Shown: positions 18,573 through 27,732, counted from the first letter of the stretch. The stretch: 64,000 nucleotides of DNA from Bacteroidaceae bacterium (GCA_017427185.1 JAFRTJ010000004.1:1-64000), one strand, 5' to 3'. Program-made: numbers and translations. The notes: generated from the sequence alone by a model not told the origin.

Positions 18573-20030
18573 ATGAAAACACTGAGATTCCTCTACATCC
18601 TCATACTGCTCTACCCTACACTGATACAAGGACGTGTCAATATGGGCCCTCTCCAAAGTGACGGTATGGTTCTTCAGCAAAATGCTGACGTAAAGTTGTG
18701 GGGATGGACACAGCCTAATCGCAAAGTGAGTGTGAAAGGTTCGTGGAACGGAAAGAAAATGAACACACGAAGCGATGATAAGGGACGTTTCGAGATAACG
18801 CTGAGGACTGGAGCAGGAAATTTTACTCCCCAAACCATCGAAGTGAATGATGGAGACAAACTTATCATCCGTGATGTATTGATTGGTGAAGTTTGGCTAT
18901 GCTCAGGTCAAAGCAACATGGAGATGCCTCTTCACGGATTTAGCAGTTGTCCAGTAGAAAACTCTGTAGAATACATCGCTGAGGCTGGAAAATACAGTGG
19001 CAAATTGCATCTTAACTTCGTATCCTGGTCACCCGCACCAGAACCTGCTGATACAGTTACAGCTATATGGCAAGACTGTACCCCTCTGAGTGCACGAGAT
19101 TTCTGTGCTGTGGGATACTTTTTTGGTATCCGTTTAGTGGAAACGTTGAATGTACCTGTTGGAATCATCAACAGCTCGTTGGGAGCGACTCGAGTGGAAG
19201 GATGGACACCTCAGGAAATCGTACAGAAATATCCTGGCGAAAATCTGAAGAGTGATGCCGTTAGGAATTGTGATAAGGTAAAACCTGGCAGAAATGTGGA
19301 TCGATCTCTCCCTTCAGTTTTCTACAATGGTATGATTCATCCTTTGGAAGGATATACGTTAAAGGGATTTCTATGGTATCAAGGTGAAGCGAATGTAAAC
19401 GAGCCGGAAAACTATTGCGAAAGATTCATAAATATGGTGCAAGCATGGCGTTATCGGTGGAAAGAAGATCTCATTCCTTTCTATTACGTTGAGATTTGTC
19501 CATATGATTATTTTTGGGAAAAAGACAAACGAACTGTCCCCTTGTTGAGAGAAGCACAATACAAAGCCCAGAACCTAATTCCCAACATGGGTATGGTCTG
19601 CACCAATGATTTAGTTAAAGACTACGAATACTGGGCAATACATCCCTGTATGAAGAAGGAAGTGGGCGATCGATTATGTTACTGGGCATTAGGTGCCACA
19701 TATAAAATCCCTGGAATAGACTATCGATATCCTGAATATCAAAGCATGGAGATAAAGGATGATCAAGTCATCCTGACATTCAAAAATGCAGAAAGTGGTT
19801 TCAATCGTAAGGTAGGTATTGAAGGTTTTGAAGTTGCTGGAACCGATAGCGTGTGGCATAAAGCGAGCGACATCGAAGTTTACAATGAAGATAGAATCTC
19901 TGTTAAATGCAAGGAGGTAAAAGAACCTGTTGCTGTTCGTTACTGCTTTCAGAGTTGGCTTCCAGGAAACCTAAAAGGGAACTCTGGCCTTCCCGTTATT
20001 CCCTTCAGAACAGATAACTGGGAAAGGTAA
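18573..20030 (+). CDS. Sialate O-acetylesterase-type carbohydrate esterase (SASA family)
   Basis: This 485-aa protein has a signal peptide (MKTLRFLYILILLYPTLIQG). The catalytic Ser motif WLCSGQSNMEMPL is typical of the SASA/CE family, and LWYQGEANVNEPE carries the second conserved block. A late Asp/His pair near DLVKDYEYWAIHPCMKK probably completes the catalytic set. An N-terminal beta-sandwich precedes the SGNH-like fold, as in sialate 9-O-acetylesterases. In this context the substrate is more likely O-acetylated pectin or hemicellulose than sialic acid, because no sialidase is present. It follows the GLUG relic by 55 bp and may use that relic's promoter. Confidence 0.85.
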   Translation: MKTLRFLYILILLYPTLIQGRVNMGPLQSDGMVLQQNADVKLWGWTQPNRKVSVKGSWNGKKMNTRSDDKGRFEITLRTGAGNFTPQTIEVNDGDKLIIRDVLIGEVWLCSGQSNMEMPLHGFSSCPVENSVEYIAEAGKYSGKLHLNFVSWSPAPEPADTVTAIWQDCTPLSARDFCAVGYFFGIRLVETLNVPVGIINSSLGATRVEGWTPQEIVQKYPGENLKSDAVRNCDKVKPGRNVDRSLPSVFYNGMIHPLEGYTLKGFLWYQGEANVNEPENYCERFINMVQAWRYRWKEDLIPFYYVEICPYDYFWEKDKRTVPLLREAQYKAQNLIPNMGMVCTNDLVKDYEYWAIHPCMKKEVGDRLCYWALGATYKIPGIDYRYPEYQSMEIKDDQVILTFKNAESGFNRKVGIEGFEVAGTDSVWHKASDIEVYNEDRISVKCKEVKEPVAVRYCFQSWLPGNLKGNSGLPVIPFRTDNWER

Positions 20031-20043
20031 TTTGAAGTATAAT

Positions 20044-20112
20044 TCAATCCTTGATGGTCACCTTTTTAATATAGACTTCTTTCAAAGGATGCTCCCTTTC
20101 ATCCGTGCGAAT
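20044..20112 (-). pseudogene. Possible short gene-end remnant, reverse strand
   Basis: In the 175-bp gap, the minus strand reads 22 codons (ending HPLKEVYIKKVTIKD-stop) bounded upstream by a stop. The text resembles the final beta-strand repeats of GH28/beta-helix proteins. It is too short to be certain and is recorded only as a possible relic. Confidence 0.25.
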
Positions 20113-20205
20113 TCAGGGGTTGTATTCACAACTCCCATTCCATCCAAGGGGTTGTTTTGTTCGAATGCACAAACAGAATAATAAAGAACCAATAACCAAC
20201 ACACG

Positions 20206-21630
20206 ATGAAAGCTCAACACATTGCTCGCTGTTTGCTTTGCACCGCGTTTCTTATAGCTACGGTGCTGCCCGTGCGTGCGGCCTACGTATATAAGAATCC
20301 CACCGACGACGAATTTCCCATTCTGGGGTGGTTTGGCATCCTGCCTGACGAAGAGCAGACGCCTGAGCGATATCGCGAGATGGCCGAGGCGGGATTCAAC
20401 ATCACGTTTCCGCATTTCTCGACACTCGCCCAAGTACGCCGTGCGCTGAATGCGATGAACGGCACGGGCATCCGTCTGCTGGCTGCGTGCAACGAGATAC
20501 AATCCGACCCAAAGAACACTCTTTATTATCTGCGCCGTCATCCGTTGGTGGTGGGCTATTTCATCGGCGACGAGCCGAACGTGGCTGGAATGCAGGCTTA
20601 CGGACAGGCATGCACCAATATCCGCAAATACGACCCGAACAAACTTGTCTATGGCAACCTATTGCCTATCTATATCAATGTAGCCGAGGTGGGTGCCACA
20701 AGCTATCGCGACTATGTGCAGAAATATATCGAGATAGTCAATACAGGTCTGCTGTCCTTCGACAATTACCCCATCGTACAATCTGGTTCATCGGCAGTCA
20801 TTCGCGATGGCTTCTTCGAGAACCTGCAAGTTATACATGAGGAGGCAGACCGTGTGGGATGGCCTTTCTGGGCATTCGCACTGGCTACGGCCCATAGTGC
20901 CTATCCCGTGCCCACACTGACGCATCTGCGATTGCAAATCTACAGCGACCTGGCCTTTGGTGCTCAGGGCATCCAGTATTTTACCTACTGGACACCGCTG
21001 GGCACGCCATGGGACTTTCACAATGCACCCATCGACGAGAACGGCAACCGTACTGGCGTCTATTACCTCATCCAGCGGGTGAACGGTGTGGTGCAGAACC
21101 TCTCGTGGGTCTTCCTGGGTGCTCACGTCAAGAACGTGGGATTCACGGCCGATGTGCCCCGTGGCTGTACCACCTACACCAAATTCCCCCAAGAGGTGAT
21201 ACGCCTAAAATGTGATCAGGGCCTCCTCGTCTCTGAGCTGGAGAACGGTGGTGAACGCTTTCTTGTATTGGTGAACCACTCGCTCTCGACAACCAAACGC
21301 ATCACTCTCTCGGCACGGGAAGGACGGATGATGAAAGTGCTGGAAACAGGAGAAACTGAAATGATTAAAATGGATGCCCGCTCAATCGAACCAGGCAACA
21401 TGATAGTCTATCAGTTGCTGGACGAGTCCGACGGGGTGGAACAACAACCCTCCGCGCCGAGCATACACGCCTATGCCGGAGATGGCTGCATCTGCGTTAA
21501 AGGCGGTGAAGCAAGCATCTACACAGTGGGCGGACAGTTTGTGGGGCGCACCAGCAATGTCCTACCTGTCTCGCCAGGTTTCTATGTTGTGCAGATGTCA
21601 CGCAGCAGCCGCAAGATATACGTACGCTGA
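20206..21630 (+). CDS. Secreted TIM-barrel glycosidase-like protein with sorting-like C-terminus
   Basis: This 474-aa protein has a signal peptide cleaved near VRAA. The body looks like a (beta/alpha)8 barrel of the GH42/GH5 type: PILGWFGILPDE at the first strand, EAGFNITFPHF, then VVGYFIGDEPN (likely acid/base Glu) and SFDNYPIV, with GIQYFTYWTP late in the barrel. A beta-sandwich follows (about residues 340-410). The last ~45 residues (ASIYTVGGQFVGR...GFYVVQM...KIYVR) look like a type IX-style sorting domain. Substrate and exact family are not assigned. GC content is higher than in its neighbours. It ends the carbohydrate locus before the mobile element. Confidence 0.65.
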   Translation: MKAQHIARCLLCTAFLIATVLPVRAAYVYKNPTDDEFPILGWFGILPDEEQTPERYREMAEAGFNITFPHFSTLAQVRRALNAMNGTGIRLLAACNEIQSDPKNTLYYLRRHPLVVGYFIGDEPNVAGMQAYGQACTNIRKYDPNKLVYGNLLPIYINVAEVGATSYRDYVQKYIEIVNTGLLSFDNYPIVQSGSSAVIRDGFFENLQVIHEEADRVGWPFWAFALATAHSAYPVPTLTHLRLQIYSDLAFGAQGIQYFTYWTPLGTPWDFHNAPIDENGNRTGVYYLIQRVNGVVQNLSWVFLGAHVKNVGFTADVPRGCTTYTKFPQEVIRLKCDQGLLVSELENGGERFLVLVNHSLSTTKRITLSAREGRMMKVLETGETEMIKMDARSIEPGNMIVYQLLDESDGVEQQPSAPSIHAYAGDGCICVKGGEASIYTVGGQFVGRTSNVLPVSPGFYVVQMSRSSRKIYVR

Positions 21631-21672
21631 AATGTTCTGAACCATTTCAAGAAAAAACAACAAATATTTTGC

Positions 21673-21694
21673 AATACGGATTATTTTCCGTATT
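21673..21694. terminator. Hairpin terminator between the glycosidase-like gene and the mobile element
   Basis: A perfect 8-bp stem (aatacgga / tccgtatt) with a 6-nt loop is followed by tttcg. A symmetrical run of T residues in the loop lets it act for both the + gene and the - relaxase gene. Confidence 0.6.
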
Positions 21695-21737
21695 TTCGCA
21701 AGCGAAACAAAACACCTTAAGAGCCTGAGAGTTCCAG

Positions 21738-23792
21738 TCAAGACACACCCCAACCATTCTTTTTCTTTGTGCCATCCCAGTTGGTAAGCTCACCGTTGGA
21801 GCCACCACCTCCTAAACTGATGCCTTCTCTTCCTCCTGACATAAGAAGCAAGTCCTTCATCAGTTCTTTCGGAACTGTCATCGCATCACAAAGTTGTCTC
21901 GTACGGGTAGCGGTAAGACCAGCCTTGAATTCGGACATGCCAGTCCATGACATTTTCTCCAATAAGTTGTTGGTAGCTGTTTTACGCTGTTCAACATCCA
22001 TCGGATCAAGGCCACGCTTGAATGCTTCAGCGACGATACCCATTGCAATGGTGTTGCCCTCCTTTGGTTGGAAATCGTTGTCTTTACGATGTGCAAAATC
22101 CTTGATGGCAGAAATGGCATCATCTATCCAACTGTCTATCTGTTGCCAGAAGTCTTTCTTGTTCTGTTGGATAGTGTTCCACAAGTCTCTTATTTCAGGA
22201 ACGGCCAGCATTTCTCGAACTTGGTTCTCTGCTTTCTCTGCACGTTGATGTTCGCTGTATGCCAGATTGCCTGAACGTACAGCCTCGGACTCGGCTTTGC
22301 CAAGCTTGGTATCGAGTTCTGCAATCTCATCGTTCTTCTGCTTGCGCAGATTAATGATGGCGGTCTCGTCTATCGTCGAGATTTTCTTCTTCAGTTGTGT
22401 GTTCTCCGCTGTCAGTCGCTCATTGGCTTTTTGTAACTGCTTGTTCTGCTCAATTATTTCTTTTGCGTCTTTCATTGCTTTCTGATAGAGCGACTTTCCC
22501 AACTTCAAGATGTCTTGCTTCTGTGCTTCCTTGGCTTCGAAGAGTGCAGTCTGCAGATCTGTGAGTATCTTCTTTATGGCTTCCTGCCGCTCTTCTCGCC
22601 ACTCCTTCTGTCCGAATGCAGGAATGGGCTTTTCGAGTTCAGCCTGTATTGCCTCGACTGCTTTCTTGACAAGGGGATCGGTTTTCAAGACAGGTACCAT
22701 CAAGTCCTCTTGCTTGATGTCCAGTATCTCGGCATATTTCTCCATTGTGGTCAGTTTGCCCTCGACTCTTTCCTTGCGCTGTTCGGCTTGTCGTGTCTCA
22801 TTCTCTATCTTGTCTTTCTCCTGTTCAAGTGCCTCCATTTCGGCTTGTGAATGTTCAAGTGATTCCTTTGCCTGACGTTCCGCTTCCAGTATTGCCTTGT
22901 TTTTGTGAACCCGTTCGCGCTGTTCCTCATCGGGTAGCATGGCAATGTCATCGCCCCGTTCCAATCCATACTTACGTCCCACTTGATTGTAATAATCAGT
23001 ATGCATCTGGTAATAGGTTCTTCCCACTGCATATTTGTCCTCTCCCCATACACGGGCGTATGATACGCATTCCTTTTCCCTCCGTTCGACTTCTGTTCTT
23101 ACGAAGTCGTTGCGGATTCCTTCGGGAAGTTTCTTCCACTCCTTATGGGAAAGTACCTTTGATTTATCATCCTTATGCACATATTTGACAGATGTACGAC
23201 CTCTGGCTTTTGTCTTTGCCACGGGGATTGTCTGGATTTGGATGTGAGGTGTGGTCTCGTCAAGATGGACATCGAAGCCGATAATATTCTTTGCTCCCCA
23301 ACGGTCACATGCCCAGTGGTAGGTGTCCATAGCCCAATCTTTGATGCCTTGTTTCAATACGACGTTGGCATTTCTTCTTTGCAGGGTAAAGTCCACGTCT
23401 TGTTCACCAAATGCAAGACGTGTCAGCACATGATGGTCACCACTGACGATGATTCCGACGGTGCAGTTTGGACTGTTGTCGGAGTAACCCATAGGATTGT
23501 TCTTGTCCTTGTAGGGCATGAAACCAAGATCGTCAAGACGCTTCTGCAAACGCTCATGAAGTGGCACGGGATTGGAACCAAGGGGAACAATCTTGCCCTT
23601 GTTGTTTATCTCAAAGTTGAGATGCTTGCGTGAGAAATCATAGTGATTATTCGTATCTTGATTTTTCAGACGGTATGTTTTCTCGTCCCATCCGCGACGT
23701 TCAGGTTCGTAGCCTTCGGCAGCAGAAAAGGACTTGGCTGGTGCGCCTACATGAATGGCGGCACGGGGTATATTGTTTCTTGATTTAGACAT
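21738..23792 (-). CDS. MobV/Pre-type relaxase (mobilization protein)
   Basis: This 684-aa protein carries the Mob_Pre domain in its first ~230 residues. Motif I-like SRKHLNFEINNKGK lies near residues 54-67, and the metal-binding/nicking region contains HLDETTPHIQIQ. This is a variant of the usual HxDExxPHxH in which the last His is replaced by Gln. Residues ~290-560 form a long charged coiled coil (EQEKDKIENETRQAEQ-like), normal for this family. It would nick one strand at oriT and lead it into a recipient cell. The hairpin-rich stretch directly upstream (23793-24099) is the natural oriT candidate. Whether the His to Gln change affects activity is unknown. Confidence 0.85.
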   Translation of the reverse strand: MSKSRNNIPRAAIHVGAPAKSFSAAEGYEPERRGWDEKTYRLKNQDTNNHYDFSRKHLNFEINNKGKIVPLGSNPVPLHERLQKRLDDLGFMPYKDKNNPMGYSDNSPNCTVGIIVSGDHHVLTRLAFGEQDVDFTLQRRNANVVLKQGIKDWAMDTYHWACDRWGAKNIIGFDVHLDETTPHIQIQTIPVAKTKARGRTSVKYVHKDDKSKVLSHKEWKKLPEGIRNDFVRTEVERREKECVSYARVWGEDKYAVGRTYYQMHTDYYNQVGRKYGLERGDDIAMLPDEEQRERVHKNKAILEAERQAKESLEHSQAEMEALEQEKDKIENETRQAEQRKERVEGKLTTMEKYAEILDIKQEDLMVPVLKTDPLVKKAVEAIQAELEKPIPAFGQKEWREERQEAIKKILTDLQTALFEAKEAQKQDILKLGKSLYQKAMKDAKEIIEQNKQLQKANERLTAENTQLKKKISTIDETAIINLRKQKNDEIAELDTKLGKAESEAVRSGNLAYSEHQRAEKAENQVREMLAVPEIRDLWNTIQQNKKDFWQQIDSWIDDAISAIKDFAHRKDNDFQPKEGNTIAMGIVAEAFKRGLDPMDVEQRKTATNNLLEKMSWTGMSEFKAGLTATRTRQLCDAMTVPKELMKDLLLMSGGREGISLGGGGSNGELTNWDGTKKKNGWGVS

Positions 23793-24099
23793 AATGTAAT
23801 TCTTTTGAAGTAATGATTAGATGTAATTCGGGTCTCGGGTGGAACCTGAGTGGAGGGTCGAGGGAGAGAGTCACTCCCTCGCAGATGCAGTCTGTCATAG
23901 ATGTCGCGGACATCTTTTCTTGTCAGGGCTGCACTGTTTGATGGGAAGCGCCTCACCCCTCGGAGAGCATAATGGGACTTTTTAAGGGAGCGAAGCGAAT
24001 CTAAAAGTCCATATTATGTTATGGGATTATTGGGAAATCCCCCTTGGCGAACGCCTCCACTCAAGTCACCAGAGAACAAGAGGATCACTTAGTGCCTCT
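23793..24099. other. oriT candidate upstream of the relaxase
   Basis: This 307-bp gene-free stretch contains several inverted repeats. The largest pairs cataatgggacttttta (23968-23984) with taaaagtccatattatg (24002-24018). Others are agggagagagtcactccct near 23863 and gggatt/aaatccc near 24024. Hairpins directly upstream of a MobV-type relaxase gene are where the origin of transfer normally lies. The nick site is not identified. Confidence 0.5.
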
Positions 24100-24759
24100 T
24101 CATCGGTTGACAGGTGACGTGGCTTTCGCCCATTCCCTGTCTCGCAGATAGACATAGAGATAGGTACGTGAACTGAGGTCACCTTGCAATCTTTGGGCAT
24201 AAGCGAATGCTGACGTTCGCTCGTCTTCGCTGAGTTGCTGCCATACACCGAATGCTTGCGATTCGTTGTCACCAATCTTCTCATAACACTCCTTCATTCG
24301 CTCAAAGGAAGAGGTGACATCGCATGCGTTGAAATCGTTGAATCCTTCTGCAATGCCAGTATCATTAGATGTATTAGCGTCTGATGATTCGGTTGGCGCT
24401 TCTTCCATTGCTTTTGGCTTTGCATTAGTAGCGTTAGGTGAATTTGCTACGTTCGTTGCGCTCGCAGTATTGGCTTTCTTTGCAGAACTATTAGCGGAAC
24501 TATTATTCCTTGCAGTTCTACACTTTGCACTCTCGCTGCATTTGCGACTTTTCTGCTCCGCAGCCATTCGCTGAGAATCCAGGTCTTGTGCAATCAAATC
24601 GAAGTAGGCTTCCAGACGCAGGTCACCAAGGTCTGTTCGTGTACCTTCTGTAGCATAGGTCACCAATGCCTTTACCAGTTTTCCCACTTCGGCATTCGGA
24701 CGTGCACATGCTACTATGAGCACGTTCGCTAAAAACTGAAATCTGTCAAGTGACTTCAT
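24100..24759 (-). CDS. Mobile-element accessory protein, unknown function
   Basis: This protein has ~219 aa when started at the internal ATG MKSLDRFQF, which is better placed than the upstream ATG at 24786. Residues ~1-65 are helical (FLANVLIVACARPNAEVGK). The middle (about 70-140) is a low-complexity Ser/Asn/Ala/Lys linker (NNSSANSSAKKANTASATN). The last ~70 residues form a second helical domain (ERMKECYEKIGDNESQAFGVW). I do not recognise a catalytic motif. Its place between the relaxase/oriT and the excisionase-like gene suggests an accessory mobilization or replication-control role, which is inference only. Confidence 0.55.
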   Translation of the reverse strand: MKSLDRFQFLANVLIVACARPNAEVGKLVKALVTYATEGTRTDLGDLRLEAYFDLIAQDLDSQRMAAEQKSRKCSESAKCRTARNNSSANSSAKKANTASATNVANSPNATNAKPKAMEEAPTESSDANTSNDTGIAEGFNDFNACDVTSSFERMKECYEKIGDNESQAFGVWQQLSEDERTSAFAYAQRLQGDLSSRTYLYVYLRDREWAKATSPVNR

Positions 24760-24791
24760 AATTGTTACTTTTTTACGGTTAAACAATAAGG

Positions 24792-25175
24792 TTAATCATG
24801 CCAGTCCGCTTTGTTCGGCTTACGTTTATGCGAAGAGAGAATAGCCTCATTCTCCTCATCAGCAGTAAGTGGTACAGTGTTCCTGCGGTTCGCCTCCAGC
24901 CATCGGTCAAGCTCGTCCTGATACAGGAGCCATCTTCTGCCAGGCTTGGTGGCCGGTATGGTACCATCCTCCAGTTTCATGTACATCGTACCCTTGGGTA
25001 TGTGCGTGTACTCGATGGCTTCCTCCACAGTCATGGGCTTGTGGCGGTTCTCCTTAGTTGGTTTGTCACTCAGTTCCTGCTGCCTTGACAGCATCGCTCT
25101 CATGCCCATCACCTCATCCCGAAGCTGGGCGACGACCTGCGGGAGGTCGTTGAATGTTACTTCTTTTTGTTCCAT
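24792..25175 (-). CDS. Excisionase-like helix-turn-helix protein
   Basis: This 127-aa protein contains a MerR/HTH_17-type DNA-binding domain in its second half: MTVEEAIEYTHIPKGTMYMK is followed by the wing GTIPATKPGRRWLLYQDELD. The N-terminal ~45 residues (QVVAQLRDEVMGMRAMLSRQ) look like a short coiled coil for dimerisation. Such proteins act as recombination directionality factors or regulators in Bacteroides mobilizable elements. Its upstream region shares a promoter-like module with the integrase gene, suggesting joint control of excision. Confidence 0.8.
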   Translation of the reverse strand: MEQKEVTFNDLPQVVAQLRDEVMGMRAMLSRQQELSDKPTKENRHKPMTVEEAIEYTHIPKGTMYMKLEDGTIPATKPGRRWLLYQDELDRWLEANRRNTVPLTADEENEAILSSHKRKPNKADWHD

Positions 25176-25197
25176 AAAATTGATGGTCTTGGATTAG

Positions 25198-25265
25198 AGA
25201 CCGGGTGCAAAGGAACTGAATGATGCAGTACTGATTCCGATTACTTCCAACCATTCATCATTAAT
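25198..25265 (-). promoter_or_regulatory. Promoter module copy 1 (excisionase-like gene)
   Basis: On the minus strand the segment running from gattaatga through taatcgga to gcatcattcagttcc and TTTGCACCC precedes the HTH gene. It closely matches the segment upstream of the integrase. TTCCTTTG resembles the -7 box (TAnnTTTG). Confidence 0.65.
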
Positions 25266-25339
25266 CAAACAATCATCAGAAAAGAACTGGAAGTTCTGGT
25301 AATAATCGGATAAAAAGTATTGGAATGGGCAAAAAGAAA

Positions 25340-25379
25340 GTGGGCGAAAACTGATGCGCAAACATCAATTTTCGCCCAC
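25340..25379. terminator. Strong hairpin in the element's intergenic region
   Basis: An 11-bp perfect stem (gtgggcgaaaa / ttttcgcccac) encloses an 18-nt loop. The loop itself contains tgatg and catca, which can extend the stem. It separates the excisionase-like gene from the membrane protein gene. Confidence 0.6.
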
Positions 25380-25493
25380 TGCGAGAGTGTGTCTATAAAA
25401 ATCTTACATTATTGGATATAAGGGAAATAGGTTATATGAAACATTGTCTGTGTTCTACAAGCTTTTATCTTGGAATCTGATAGTCCTTTGCTT

Positions 25494-25539
25494 AAAAATC
25501 AGTGAAAACGGAAAAATATTTTGCTTTTCGCTGATTTTT
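25494..25539 (-). terminator. Terminator of the membrane-protein gene
   Basis: Arms aaaaatcagtgaaaa and ttttcgctgattttt (one mismatch) form a 15-bp stem beginning 16 bp after the stop codon of the minus-strand gene at 25555. The outer T-run suits termination in either direction. Confidence 0.6.
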
Positions 25540-25554
25540 GAAAGACAAGCATGG

Positions 25555-26301
25555 TTATTCATAGTGGAAATGCCAGTCGTCTTTGTCCGGCTCATCTATC
25601 AAAATACTGCCCTTGTTGGGCTGGAACTTGAAGTTCCTTGTACTGTCTTGGGACATATCCATGAATATGGTCGGAAACATTTGCATGATGAAGTCGGCAC
25701 GGGCATAGCCATTATAGCCGTTCTTGGTGCCCAAACGCTCACCTATGTTCCATACGAAGTGACGGAGGTCAACAGTAGTCAGCTTTTGTTTAAGGCGGAC
25801 AGGCACAGGCTTGTAAGTAAAATCTTCCGTCCATTTCTGAATCTCCTCACAGAGTTTCTCCAGTTCCTCGTTGTCATAGACAAAAGGGGACATGGTGTGT
25901 CTGGCATAGTCGATGATGGCAGCAATCACCATCTGTCTTTGCTGTGCTTGTTCCTGCTCATACTCCTTACAGCGTTGGGCGTATGAGATACGTTCAACAT
26001 CGGTATCGCTATTTACTCTTTCCGATTCAACAGGCACTTCTTCCTCGATAATTTGCGGAAGAAGTGTTTGCTTGTTCCACTTTTTAGGCAGCAAATCCAC
26101 CAATACGGACTGGAACATAATGTACAACAGCCAAAGAAGGAGGTTGCACAGTAAGAATGCCGTCCACTTGGCAAGCCTGTCCTGCTGGAAATCGGCACCG
26201 ACTTTCAGGGCCACGAACATGGAGATTGTGAGGAATACCACTCCTGGGCATCCCCACAGGAGACAAAGATCTCGCAGATTAAGTGATTTCGTTGTAATCA
26301 T
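25555..26301 (-). CDS. Two-helix membrane protein of the mobilizable element, unknown function
   Basis: This 248-aa protein has two hydrophobic helices near residues 12-34 (LLWGCPGVVFLTISMFVAL) and 44-68 (WTAFLLCNLLLWLLYIMF). A soluble ~170-residue C-terminal part has charged helices (KEYEQEQAQQRQMVIAAIID) and ends DEPDKDDWHFHYE. No catalytic motif is recognised. It has its own -7 box (TAACTTTG) upstream and two hairpins downstream, so it seems to be an independent transcription unit. Proteins of this shape occur as accessory genes in Bacteroides elements; a role in entry exclusion or mating-pore contact would be speculation. Confidence 0.6.
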   Translation of the reverse strand: MITTKSLNLRDLCLLWGCPGVVFLTISMFVALKVGADFQQDRLAKWTAFLLCNLLLWLLYIMFQSVLVDLLPKKWNKQTLLPQIIEEEVPVESERVNSDTDVERISYAQRCKEYEQEQAQQRQMVIAAIIDYARHTMSPFVYDNEELEKLCEEIQKWTEDFTYKPVPVRLKQKLTTVDLRHFVWNIGERLGTKNGYNGYARADFIMQMFPTIFMDMSQDSTRNFKFQPNKGSILIDEPDKDDWHFHYE

Positions 26302-26371
26302 TTGTTATATCATTTGGTTTAACTTGTCATTATCAGTTGGAAGTTGCCCGTATTGGGGCACTTTCGGAGCA

Positions 26372-26379
26372 CAAAGTTA
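26372..26379 (-). promoter_or_regulatory. -7 box for the membrane-protein gene
   Basis: TAACTTTG on the minus strand lies ~70 bp before the start at 26301. The preceding aataatcgaag echoes the modules upstream of the integrase and excisionase-like genes. Confidence 0.6.
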
Positions 26380-26399
26380 CTTCGATTATTGCTAACAGC

Positions 26400-26586
26400 T
26401 GATGATAATTCAAATTATCTGCACCATTTTCACATAAGTTAGCCAATTGGTTCTAAATCATACTCGAAATAGTACCAATATCATACTCAGAATGAGGTGT
26501 ATATGATAAATGGAGGGAAAGAAAAAGGGAGAAACATAGCCTCTCCCGATTCTACATATATACATATAATAGGTAGACTATGTGTG
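26400..26586. other. Gene-free stretch downstream of the integrase (possible attachment/arm sites)
   Basis: This AT-rich segment has a short palindrome (gataattcaaattatc), two direct copies of atcatactc about 25 bp apart, and a gggaga/tctccc hairpin. It is not coding. In integrative elements the region beside int often holds the attachment site and integrase arm sites, but no core repeat was confirmed. Confidence 0.3.
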
Positions 26587-27732
26587 CTACTGTCCCACCA
26601 CTTTCAACTGCACCGTCTTAGTCGGTTTGAGTGTAATGCGGTTGACAGACTCTCTCTTTGAGTCATCTGCCATGGTTGCATATATCTGTGTGGTCGATAC
26701 GTTCTTGTGCCCCAGCATATGTTGGACGGTATAGACACTTGTACCTGCATCCACCTGTAATGAGCCGAAGGTATGGCGGCTGCAATGGAACGAGATTTTC
26801 TTGGTGATACCAGCGGCTTTCAGCCAATTCTTCAAGGGTGTCTGCGTCATTTTGTCTGAGAATCCTTCGAACACTTTACCTGTTCCGCTGCCGCCAATCA
26901 GTTCCAGTGCCTCGTCACTGATGGGATTATTCACAAGTTCCTTGGTCTTCTGCATACGAAGAGTGACGTACATTCCTCCATCACCATATGGTTGTATGTT
27001 CTCCCATGTGAGCTGACGAATGTCGCTCTTTCTCAATCCTGTCAAACAGGCAAAGAGGAAAGCTGTCTTCAGCACGGGATATTCACATGGGGTGTTCGCC
27101 AACCTGACAAGTTCATCCTTGGACAGGTGTTCTTTCTCTGTCGGTATAGTATCTATACGCTCCAAGAAACCATTGGGATTTTCCATAATTTTGTGCTCCC
27201 TGTAGGCGGTGTGAAGCACAGCACGAAAGGTTGACCAGTAGCCAGCAACGCTATTGATGTGCAACTTGTGTTCTGTGTGGATGGTCTGCGGAGCGGTCAG
27301 CAAATAATCACGGAACTTGTTGCACAGGTCAACATTGATTTCATCGAAACGGCACTTGCCGTTGGCAAACCGCTCGAAGTGCTTATAGACGTGCTGCCAC
27401 TTGCAGTTCTTCTTGTCTGCCTTCATCTTGAAGTAGGCAAGGAAGTCGCCCTTCATCTTGTCTCGGTCAAAGAAGTCATACCTTTCATTGACTATGGACT
27501 CATAACGACGGCATCGGAGGGCTTCTGCCTTCTCGCGCATACGGTCGTTGTAGTCTCGTTCACGCTGGTTCTTCGGCTTGGCATAAATGTAGATACCAAG
27601 GGATTCATGACGCATAACCTTCATGGTCGATTCGTCACGATAGCCTGGGTAGTAGTCCAGATAGAAGGACAACTGTTCTCCGCCTTTGATTTTCCGTGTG
27701 CGAAGGGTCACGGTCTTACAGATGTTACTCAT
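26587..27732 (-). CDS. Tyrosine recombinase / integrase
   Basis: This 381-aa phage-type site-specific recombinase of the Bacteroidetes family has a SAM-like arm-binding/core-binding region around residues 90-190. The catalytic domain contains the first Arg in LTGLRKSDIRQLTW, the HxxR box in HCSRHTFGSLQVDAG, then GHKNVSTTQIYATM with the nucleophile Tyr. All catalytic residues appear intact. It would integrate and excise the surrounding element, probably with the excisionase-like HTH protein. The start follows a promoter module shared with that gene. The length is normal for the family. Confidence 0.93.
   Translation of the reverse strand: MSNICKTVTLRTRKIKGGEQLSFYLDYYPGYRDESTMKVMRHESLGIYIYAKPKNQRERDYNDRMREKAEALRCRRYESIVNERYDFFDRDKMKGDFLAYFKMKADKKNCKWQHVYKHFERFANGKCRFDEINVDLCNKFRDYLLTAPQTIHTEHKLHINSVAGYWSTFRAVLHTAYREHKIMENPNGFLERIDTIPTEKEHLSKDELVRLANTPCEYPVLKTAFLFACLTGLRKSDIRQLTWENIQPYGDGGMYVTLRMQKTKELVNNPISDEALELIGGSGTGKVFEGFSDKMTQTPLKNWLKAAGITKKISFHCSRHTFGSLQVDAGTSVYTVQHMLGHKNVSTTQIYATMADDSKRESVNRITLKPTKTVQLKVVGQ

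Noticed and set aside
22510-22875. 121-codon + strand frame
   Set aside because: Cys/Ser-rich shadow of the relaxase coiled-coil region.
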